A DNA stretch of 15,221 bases from positions 1 through 15,221 of the forward strand of contig JALLAZ010000457.1 of the NCBI GenBank assembly GCA_036939755.1. Direction: 5' to 3'. Shown here in pieces: positions 1-7,101 of the stretch. Under the pieces are notes generated by a model. It saw only the letters and a list, made by a program, of their open reading frames with translations. It was not told the origin of the DNA and searched no databases. This stretch comes from Stephanodiscus triporus. Taxonomy: Eukaryota; Bacillariophyta; Thalassiosirophyceae; Thalassiosirales; Thalassiosiraceae. Within the stretch, counting starts at the first letter, position 1, and each line of letters opens with the position of its first letter. A program made the position numbers and the translations under genes.

Positions 1-238
1 GAGGATGTGAACCTTTCAACGCGTCGTAGGGATGTCTGCGGCGGTCGGCGGTGGCGGTGGCAGCGGAGAGCAACACGGCTTTTTTGAGGTATGGTACTGA
101 GACTTGGAGTTACGAAGACAATTGTGTTCCCGCCACACTAAAGACGTCACCGGTGTTGCGCTCAACAACCCCTTTCTGGCCAAGCGTGAGGGCGAAGAAC
201 CAAATCACTCAGCAGTTCAACCCGGCAACAAATCGCAG

Positions 239-1559
239 ATGAAGATGGGCATTAAGGACATCATAGTTTGGAGAATCATTCCCGGTCTCGCTGTTGCGAT
301 AGCCGCTGCCGCCGGCTTTTTTCTCTCTCATGAGTTCCCCTTCGCATTCATCTTTGCCACGGTCGTTCCCCTGTCCAACGGCGTACTCCCCCCTAGCGTT
401 GTCGGACATGGCAAAATGAGGGGAACTCCGGAAGTACCGAGCGATCTAATGCCTCTGCCTCGTCCGAAGGATGAGCTGTTTTTGGACTTGCCAGGCGGCG
501 GCAAGCTCCCTCAACAGGGCATTGGGATGTGCTGTCGAGCAACCGCTACCGATGACGTCCTGGTTTATCGCACCGTGCTTTGGTACTTACTCCTTGGCGG
601 CAGACACATCGACGGGGCCCACGTTTATTGGAATCATGCGGCCATCGGCCGAGGAATTTCCGAAGCCATCCGCAGGGGGGTACCGAGGGAAGAGATTTTC
701 GTCACTACCAAGATTTTTCCCACACATTTCGGCTTCGAGAGTACCAAGGAAAACGTCCAGAACTATCTTCGGGAACTCGGATTAGGGTATATCGACATGG
801 TGCTCTTACATTGGCCTCAGAATTTCCCACTCTTGTCGTCGCCGTGTCAAAAGGAGGGAAAGAGTCGCTCGGAATGTCGTCGGGAGACATGGCGAGCATT
901 GTCTGATTTGCGCGAGGAGGGATTGATCAAGAATGCAGGTGTTTCAAATTTTTCCCTGAAACATATCAAAGAACTCGAAGGATTTGGAGCCCCAATCGCC
1001 AACAATCAGATATCTTTTCATCCATTTGAGCCGGATCATGTGATGGAAACTGTCAAGTACTGCCAGTCTAATGGCATAACAGTTACAGCCTACAGTCCTC
1101 TGGGGTAAGTTATGTTTTACCTAGAGTACAATTTATACTGAAACTTAATCTGACCACGTTGAGATTGACATCTATAACCATTTGCAGTGGAATGAGGGAC
1201 AAAGACAGAGCACATGCGAATAATTTGTTGAGAGAACTCTCTTCCAAGTATGGAAAGAATGTCTCTCAGATAATGTTACGCTGGGCCGTGCAAACGGGCT
1301 GTGCGGTCATCCCGGGTACTGGCAATCCAGGTCAGTGAGATGTCTCTGTTTTCGTCAAATTGTGTTATCAATCAAAGAGGTAGGTGTTACTACAGTAACT
1401 CACCTTTCTGTCTGTTTGTGTTGATGAAAATCAGATCACATGAAGGAAAATCTAAGTGTCTATGAATTCTACCTACGCGACGAGGATATGGACGCTATCA
1501 ACCAGCTGAAACACGTTGCTGAAGGGTTTACTCATGTTGACGTGCGTCAATTGGAATAA
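239..1559 (+). CDS. Membrane-anchored aldo/keto reductase, three exons
   Basis: Joined exons 239-1104, 1188-1330 and 1435-1559 keep frame and give 377 residues. The introns (83 and 104 nt) are GTAAGT...GCAG and GTCAGT...TCAG. Residues 8-46 are hydrophobic and look like a signal anchor, so this is probably a membrane or secretory-route enzyme rather than a bare cytosolic one. The AKR barrel starts near residue 80. The catalytic tetrad is visible as D125 and Y130 (HIDGAHVY), K158 (TTKIF) and H191 (LLHWP). The late NADPH-binding loop appears as VIPGTGNP in place of the usual IPKSxNP. Members of the family reduce aldehydes or ketones with NADPH; the substrate cannot be told. The frame is open upstream to about 101 but has no ATG before 239. 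An alternative first exon, 32-88 (ATG, then GAG|GTATGG), would splice in phase to the AG at 237-238. The family call is strong; the start is uncertain. Confidence 0.9.
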
Positions 1560-1943
1560 GTCTTCTTCAGCAAATTCAGAGATAACTCCCAAAAGATTCA
1601 GGTATTTCCGAATTCGTACGAGACATGGACGACCCCGTCCTGACGTCGTGGGCCTACGCCATCGTGCGGACCCGATGGAGAAAGGATGTCAGAGTGGGAG
1701 GGATAGAAATGTACTTAACTCATTAAGGTCATCGTTATTGTCAAACAAAAGCTTCGTCTACTTGTCATATTATCGTCATCATTCCTTTTCAACCAGTAAC
1801 ATCAGCGACGATGCTTCGTCCTTGGCTTCGGTCTACAAGGGCAGCTGCAGCAGTGGCGCGCGGACGACAGCGACGCAACTGTAAAATCTCATTTCACACA
1901 GGGTTTCCGTCATAAAAAGTGAGCCTTGGCTTCTTCTGGCTAA
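1560..1943. other. Spacer downstream of the reductase with small unassigned ORFs
   Basis: I see no complete gene here. Two short plus-strand ORFs stand out. One is 1625-1726 (33 aa, starting MDDPVLTSWAYAIV), which lies just after the reductase stop and reads like a protein C-terminus. The other is 1811-1915 (34 aa), whose first 24 residues contain eight arginines, many alanines and no acidic residue, as in a mitochondrial presequence. Neither continues into a recognisable domain. The first could be a further exon of the reductase, but no splice pair I tried joins it in phase. The second could be the orphaned first exon of a gene interrupted by the remnant DNA to its right. Confidence 0.3.
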
Positions 1944-2369
1944 TCAAAAGAGAAGAATAGCCAATCTAACAAGGAGAATAAACAACCGGCTTGGGTAACC
2001 TTGAGTCCTTGACAATAATTTTGCCACGGAGAGGTTGTGCAAACAAGCAATTGATTTTAATTGGAGGGCTTTAATCTCCTTTATGAAGACCTCACGTTCT
2101 TGTGATGCCGACTTCAGTTGGGAAGCTTTGGCGTCAACCAGCTTGCTGGCGGTCATGGTCATCAGCTCGTCTTCCAACTTCTTCACGGATGCTTCCTTCT
2201 CGACGTACTGTTCCCGGACGATATCCAAGGCGGCTTGTGTTTCATTAACCGCCTTCTCTGTGGATGACACCACCTCGTGCTTTGCCTTCAATTCATCCTT
2301 GAGGGATGTAATCTTCTGCTCCAAGCCAGCGTTCTTGATTCCATGGCCGATCTCCCGTCCGACGTATTT
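1944..2369 (-). pseudogene. Start-less coiled-coil protein fragment
   Basis: The minus strand is open from a stop near 2370 down to 1944, about 140 codons, and contains no ATG near its upstream end. The nominal start at 2324 is a TTG. The central ~100 residues (about 2325 down to 2030) are charged and helical, with a heptad-like spacing of Leu/Ile/Val and many Glu, Lys, Gln and Ala, for example LEQKITSLKDELKAKHE. This predicts a coiled coil. The last ~25 residues switch to hydrophobic, unrelated-looking sequence, which suggests the true coding part ends near 2020. It lies on the same strand as, and downstream of, the transposase remnant, so it may be captured host sequence or a tail of the same element. 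I do not recognise the parent gene. A non-terminal exon of a real gene is possible but no partner exon is visible. Confidence 0.4.
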
Positions 2370-2483
2370 TTAGAAATCAAATCAAAAAGTCGGTGGAGGC
2401 ATCGGCAAGGGCGGTTCTGTTGTTCCAATTTGATGTTGTGTTTCAGCCCCGTCATCGCCTTGGTGTCCTTGGTTTTAAATGTT

Positions 2484-3104
2484 TTAAAACTGGTACTGTA
2501 CGTTTGACCTCAATTGGCAGCAAGACATAGTCTTGATCACGAGAGGGATCTTCGCTCGAGGGACCTGCACCTCCAGATGAGCGAGGGCCACGGCACGCAC
2601 CTCGCCAGGCACGCACTGAGCCTTGTGGGTCGCCACACGGAGCGTCAAGCCATTTTTGACAAGAAAGCAAGAAATCGCCATCATGCGCGCAGAGCAACTC
2701 CTCTGTAAGAACTCCGGCTTCAACTTTCCAATCTTTCTCATCAGACCCATTCTTGTGACGGGGAATCCCTTCGACCTCCAATGCTCCACAAAACCTATGA
2801 GTTCCTCCTCAACATCCGCAACAATGCTTGTAGGTCCTTCGTGTAGAATTAGCTTGCTTTCAACAGAGGAATCAGAAAGGGCAACTGCTTTCTTCCTCCA
2901 ATCCCTAATACTTGCCGGGTCAACCCCATGCCTTGACGCAGCCACGTTGAGAGGGACATTCTCTGTGGTCATCACAGCGTCCACCGCACGAACAATCTTC
3001 ATTTTCTCGCTTGAGGTGTACATGCGCCTCAAGCGAGTCCTGTTCTCGATGCGCTGAGCATCACGGGCATGGTTGGTGCCACAGGGGTTGTAGATGAGTC
3101 TCAT
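2484..3104 (-). pseudogene. pogo/CENP-B-type transposase, N-terminal remnant
   Basis: An ORF starting at ATG 3104 runs 206 codons to 2484. Near residues 30-75 there is a helix-turn-helix-like segment (NVAASRHGVDPASIRDWRKK). A CENP-B/pogo-type second helical domain follows at about residues 92-150, with an E-rich helix, a W, a GFPVTR turn and the segment KNGLTLRVATHKAQ, which resembles the usual NGLSxRRxTHxAQ signature. After that the family should continue into a DDE nuclease domain. Instead the frame degenerates: residues resembling the region before the first catalytic Asp appear in another frame (RDQDYVL, near 2540-2520), and no DDE core is seen. This is a dead, 3'-truncated Tc1/mariner-superfamily element. 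I could not define terminal inverted repeats. The family assignment rests on motif recognition only. Confidence 0.6.
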
Positions 3105-3281
3105 TGTTTGTCGGAAGGTGAAGAGGTAAGAGAATTGTGAGGGTTTGTGTTTTGTGTCACGTGGCCAAGGGAGCAAAGGAGGGCAGCAGTAGGAATTAAA
3201 CGTAGGACCTAGGTACAAAATCAGGGGATGCGCCAAAAAAACACAAAAAAAACGAAGACGTAGGAATAGTATCACTACCAA

Positions 3282-3620
3282 ATTAGACCTAACTACCTAT
3301 GACGGGCGAGAATTTCTGTCGTCTCCGGAGTTGCCCTGCGTGTTCTACGGTAAGTCGATTTTACTTAATTAAGTAAGGGTACCTCATGTAAGAAGGTATG
3401 TTAATCTGAATTGCACATAGGAGCACGTTATAATTTGTATTGATCTCTAAAGGTACTGTGTATTGTAAACGCGTTTTTTCAACTTACGGCTGTTTTGCTG
3501 CCGCACTATGACTTCGCGCCCACGTACCTTACAACCTCCACAGCTGAGGCCAACCGAGCTGCCGAAAGAGCAGGGGTGGCGAAGGAAAGGGAGAAGGAGT
3601 GGGGACCGTGAGCTTTGCCC
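3282..3620. other. Non-coding spacer with a 16-bp perfect palindrome
   Basis: No convincing ORF lies here on either strand; the minus-strand ORF entering from 3764 has no recognisable content. The one clear structure is the perfect palindrome TTACTTAATTAAGTAA at 3361-3376. The stretch separates the transposase remnant (minus) from the decayed PARP/Deltex gene (plus), so it should contain one end of the mobile element, but no terminal repeat is recognised. Confidence 0.4.
3361..3376. repeat. 16-bp perfect palindrome
   Basis: TTACTTAATTAAGTAA equals its own reverse complement. It lies in non-coding DNA between a transposase remnant and the decayed PARP/Deltex gene. It could be a protein-binding site, a footprint near an element end, or chance in AT-rich DNA. 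Confidence 0.5.
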
Positions 3621-4316
3621 ATGAATTTTTTTAAAGCATACAGCCCTCTCTCTGCCGGGCAACGTCATTGGCGGGCCACAACGAACAACGACTAGTTTGT
3701 TATTGACAGCAGCAGTGAAAGTGACGACAACAACAACAACGACATAGATCTGCTGCAGGATCATAAGCCTGCCACAAAAAATAGATGTTGGGATAGAACT
3801 TGCTCTGCAAAGAAGAAGGATGAGACTTCACAGTGCATTTCCTTGCTGGTGGACAGCTCCGAAGAGGAAAACAATCCAGGATGAAGAAGCAAAACAGGGA
3901 TGAAGAGGCCACGGATCAAGAGCTGGCTAAGAAACTTCAACAGTTGGAAGAAGATGCCGCAAGGAAGGCAGATAAAAGGGAGGATGTGACGCAAAAGAGG
4001 CAAAACAAGGAGGAGGAGGCTGCGGATCAAGAGATGGCCGAGAAACTTCAACAATTGGACGAAAATGCTGCACACAAGGCAAGCGCAAGTGAGGAGAGGA
4101 GGCAAATGGCCAAATCTTCAGATGGCAAGGCCATCCTTGCCATGCAGGAAATCATTGCCCTTGTGAAAGCTGCCAAGGAAAGATTCATAGACAACAACCA
4201 AGCTCTTCAACGGCACAATATCGAGGCAGTGGCAATTGATGACATGGTTTTCATGGTCAAGAACATGTTAGAGAAGCAGGAAGAGTTTATTCGCAACCAA
4301 ATATCAGATTACACTG
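3621..4316 (+). pseudogene. N-terminal module: SUMO-interaction-like motifs and DQELAxxLQ repeats
   Basis: In the frame of ATG 3621, after a TAG at 3693-3695, the sequence reads FVIDSSSESDDNNNNDIDLL. About 45 codons later comes CISLLVDSSEEENN. Both are hydrophobic cores (VID, LLVD) followed by Ser and acidic residues, the form of SUMO-interacting motifs. The frame then changes around 3875-3895 into a long charged helix containing two copies, 37 residues apart, of DQELAKKLQQLEED (from about 3914) and DQEMAEKLQQLDEN (from about 4025). Similar DxExAxxLQ repeats occur in many ubiquitin-pathway proteins. The helix continues to residues encoded at 4316, where a GTGTGT donor follows ACT-G. The SIM reading is inference from composition. 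If the first exon lies elsewhere, the 3693 stop would be untranslated rather than a lesion. Confidence 0.5.
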
Positions 4317-4420
4317 GTGTGTTTTATGATATATTCTTCTGGTCTTTGTTTTGTTACTATTGTGCATTTGCTCAACATCTCTACGGACTTTATTCTAACA
4401 TTCCTTCGATGAACTGAAGA

Positions 4421-5076
4421 CATTTGATACCATTACACCGATCAAAGAAACCTCGTCAATATTTGGACACATGGGCTACTCACAAGTGCCGAGTGCCAAT
4501 CAAACAAAGTCCAAGCAGCCCCAAAAGGAAGATGTGCTGTAAAATCCTCATTAAGATGTATGTTGTTATCATATATTTGTGTTTGATTTGTTCTTGAAGT
4601 CAAACCGTGTGGTTTTCCCACAGTCACAGTGTCTTTGGAGATGGGATATACACTGCCAACAATGGCACGAGCTTTTCAAACTATGGAGATACAGGTGAGA
4701 ATTATGGGACCATTCTTTGTGGTTTGGTAGGCACGTATCTACTCCAGCTCATTGTGCTTCATTTTACAGGCCTTCTTGTGGCTAGACTCAAGGGCGAAAT
4801 GGTCTCCTGTGCAGACCGATCTCTTACACCTGGTCAAATAATTGACGCTAACACTGTTATCGGAGACAAGTTCCAAGGGATAACAGCATCGCAAACTCCC
4901 TTGTTTTATTTATTTACAGGGATGGATGGCCAGTCAATGATTCCTCCCACAAGATTGTCATCCATTCATCTGCACAGTGTTTGCCAATGGTCAAGTTTGA
5001 TAGGGTATTAATTGATCACAAAACAGGAAGGAACTGCATCAGATTCTTGAAGCATTCACTGGAACTGATTATATAA
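4421..5076 (+). pseudogene. PARP-type ADP-ribosyltransferase fragment
   Basis: Exons 4421-4557, 4624-4694, 4770-4869 and 4920-5076 join in one frame over introns of 66, 75 and 50 nt. The third exon pair gives the PARP signature HSVFGDGIYTANN (FGxGIYxA) followed by FSNYGDTG|LLVARLKG. The last exon gives HKIVIHSSAQCLPMVKFD, matching the EYIVYxxxQxLP strand that ends PARP catalytic domains. The NAD-binding His of the HGT motif is not visible. The residue aligned with the catalytic Glu (eight before the Q) is Lys, so transferase activity would be lost or altered even without the stops. The frame ends at TAA 5074-5076, 340 nt before the RING. In the family this domain transfers ADP-ribose from NAD+. 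Confidence is good for the fold family and low for the subfamily. Confidence 0.65.
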
Positions 5077-5084
5077 ATAGGCTG

Positions 5085-5426
5085 GTGTTCAATAAAGGGT
5101 TGGAGTGCAGCGACTTATGCAAAGCACCATTAATTGCAACGGTGCCTATTAGAGCCACTATGCCTCTGCCATTTCCACAATGTGGCATGCATCCTATTCT
5201 TCCAAGATTCCCTCCAGGAACGGTGGCCCCAGGAAATCATTTGTCAAGTTTATTTTCACTACCACATTCTTTGACTCTTCAAGCTGCAAAGGACAGGGCT
5301 CACGCCATCGCCATTGGCAGCAACAACTACCCAAGCAATTCAAGCAAATACGGCGGCTATCAAAGCAAACAAGGCGGCTTTCCAAGCAAATTGAGTCCCA
5401 GTTTCCACGAATCCACCAATGAATAA
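5085..5426 (+). pseudogene. Linker between PARP-like and RING modules with SKxGG repeats
   Basis: The region is open in one frame for about 113 codons (no ATG at its left edge; the nominal start is in-frame within the linker) and ends at a TAA at 5424-5426. Its content is linker-like, rich in Pro, Gly, Ser and Leu. Its last third holds a short 7-residue tandem repeat (SKYGGYQ, SKQGGFP, SKLSP) around 5344-5400. The RING frame begins at 5419, one base out of phase, so one small indel separates this linker from the RING. No catalytic domain is seen. Its only support as coding sequence is the open frame, the repeat and its place between the two modules. Confidence 0.4.
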
Positions 5427-6870
5427 CATTGCTAAAAGTCTGCAGTACACAGCTCTGCAGAGTCTTGCCATGTGCATCCTGTCCAATGCAATAACAGCAT
5501 CTCCAGCATCCTGCAATGTGAGAGATGATTGCATGATCTGCTTCAAGAGACTTGACAAGAGACACTATGTTGCACTGAAGGTGTGCAATCATGTGTTTAT
5601 CACCAGTGTATCCAGATTGCATTCATTCAAGTCCAAGCCTCAGTGTCCAGTTTGTTGAGTTCCCGTTGGGGCATCACCACAAGGGAAATCACCTTCTGGG
5701 ACAATGACTTTATCTATCAGCCCCATGAGTTGCTCTGGCTTTCGGTGCAACTCATTAGTCATATCGTACAATATTTTTGCTGCATAGCTATCAACTGAGC
5801 TACCACGACAACCTAGGCCAGTCCATAGTGGCAAAGTTGCAACTTCATTTTTTCCAAATAATGAAGAGGGAAAAGATCTTTTGAAACGATTGAAATTTGC
5901 TTTCATGCATGGTCTCATTTGTACTGTCGGGACGTCATTGTCGAGTGGTTTGTCTGATCAGTGTACATGGTAAGAGGTCTGGTGACATCACATATATTCT
6001 TTTCCTGATTTCTAAGCTGATTTTTTGACTTCTTCCTACGACAAGGTCATCTATTCATCACAAGACATTGCCTTCTGGGCATCCGCCCCCCAAGACCAAA
6101 GGCGTGGAGGTGATGTCGTCCCACATGTTGCCGTGCCCCCCAGCAGTATCAGGGGTGACATCACCATGAATGTCTTGTTCTTGCAATAGTGCACCCTCCA
6201 ACGTGCGGCACATTCTGTGTCCAGGGGGCACCGGGACTTGTCCATGTCGGTCTATTGGAGGCATCAGTTGAGAAGGAGCCAACGTTGCCAGTTGGCAGCA
6301 ACAGATTGCAACAAAACATTTGCCTTGCACCAAGAATACAAATGAGAGGCAAAAAATAGCTCAATTGGAAAACAAAGAAGAGTAGCCACCTACTCTCGGC
6401 AAATCTAATCAAGCAGCGAGGAAACACGCCAAAAAGATTGTCGTGGTGTCACCCATACCTTGGGGGTAAAGAGGCCCACCACATTCCTCTAATGATAGTA
6501 ATTATTACATGGCTCTGAGAAAACACCAAGCAGAGGGCTGTCATATTGATATTTACTTTAAATTAGCAACATATCCCCGAGCTTCTTCCTTGACACTGCC
6601 TTGATTTTCTAGCTCCTCCTCCATCAGATACCAATTCTTGAAAAGACTTTTCATTTGACCTCTGTCTCCTCCAGGATCCTGACCCCGATGGACCGCCTGA
6701 GCGCCTGGGTCAGAGCTTCGGTCTTGGACATCTCAAGTCATGTGTTTCCTGACCCAGACTACATTGGAAACTGCAGGAGAGAATTGGATGGTCTCTTGGT
6801 GCCACCTGCACAGGCAATCAATGAGGATGGCAATATAATCTGCAGAATTAGATACTTTACATTTCTTTGA
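5419..6870 (+). pseudogene. Deltex-type E3 ligase fragment: RING-H2 plus DTC domain
   Basis: The RING begins CMICFKRL and VCNHVF. A one-frame shift then supplies YHQCIQ, and return to the first frame gives KPQCPVC, completing a C3H2C3 RING. The TGA at 5656-5658 sits where a RING normally has an Arg. Immediately after comes the DTC hallmark GKSPSGTM (usual GNQPxGTM). Then follow LVISYNI, a TAG at 5785-5787, PRQPRP, FFPNNEEGKDLL, AFMHGLICTVGTS and, over a 76-nt intron (5970-6045, TG|G in phase), W-SSIHHKT. The terminal piece VFPDPDYIGNCRREL lies at 6742-6786. Every block occurs in the order known for Deltex C-terminal domains, which bind ADP-ribose and help place ubiquitin on ADP-ribosylated targets. 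The gap 6080-6740 is either a long intron or an insertion. Confidence 0.85.
6110..6674 (+). other. Probable long intron (or insertion) within the DTC domain
   Basis: GAG|GTGATG at 6109/6110 and CTGTCTCCTCCAG|GAT at 6674/6675 are both phase 0. They would join the IHHKT exon to DPDPDGPPERLGQSFG, shortly before the last DTC block. At 565 nt it is five to ten times longer than the other introns seen here. A perfect 9-bp inverted repeat (GGTGATGTC at 6109-6117, GACATCACC at 6157-6165) covers the proposed donor. The minus strand is open across 6058-6333, but the product resembles nothing I know. An inserted non-autonomous element that enlarged a normal intron is possible. I found no clear target-site duplication. 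Confidence 0.4.
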
Positions 6871-7101
6871 AGGAACACCTATCCACGTTGAGTGAGCAGT
6901 GAAGCTGATGTGAATTCGTATGGTACATCATATCTGGTGTTCGTGTCGGCAAGCCCAGAGATTCATGCAGGATATGGAAATTTCTACTTGGTTTTCTCGC
7001 ATTTCTAATTCACAGAGATATGATTCTTCGCATGCTCCGCTGATCAAGGATGCTTGGATACACCACAGAACGAGTGCCTAATGATCAAATTTGATGTACA
7101 C

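Larger units (their letters stand above)
3621..6870 (+). pseudogene. Decayed composite gene: SIM-like motifs, PARP module, RING and Deltex C-terminal domain
   Basis: All pieces lie on the plus strand in a sensible domain order. The parent would be an E3 ubiquitin ligase with an ADP-ribosyltransferase module. Six candidate introns can be placed: 4317 to about 4419, 4558-4623, 4695-4769, 4870-4919, 5970-6045 and 6110-6674. The middle four preserve phase and family motifs across the joins. Lesions are numerous: a TAG at 3693-3695, a TGA at 3882-3884 with shifted frames around it, a frame change between the linker and the RING near 5420, a frameshift inside the RING near 5600, a TGA at 5656-5658, a TAG at 5785-5787 and a frame change near 6740. 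The Deltex part is recognised with high confidence, the PARP part with good confidence, and the N-terminal part only by short motifs. That all belong to one gene is inference from strand, order and spacing; two adjacent decayed genes are the alternative. Confidence 0.65.

Noticed and set aside
104..238. Extended N-terminus for the reductase beginning at 104
   Set aside because: The codon at 104 is TTG, not ATG. No ATG occurs in this frame before 239, so the extra 45 residues are probably untranslated or partly intronic.
3761..4105. Leu-rich minus-strand ORF of 114 codons
   Set aside because: It is the antisense of the charged repeat helix on the plus strand; complementing Glu/Lys-rich codons yields Leu/Phe-rich sequence.
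5194..5918. Minus-strand ORFs opposite the RING/DTC region
   Set aside because: They are shadows: the plus strand carries ordered Deltex motifs, while the minus products have no recognisable features.
6058..6427. Three overlapping minus-strand ORFs of 64-91 codons inside the proposed long intron
   Set aside because: Open frames are real but no motif or codon pattern supports a protein; kept only as a hint of inserted sequence.
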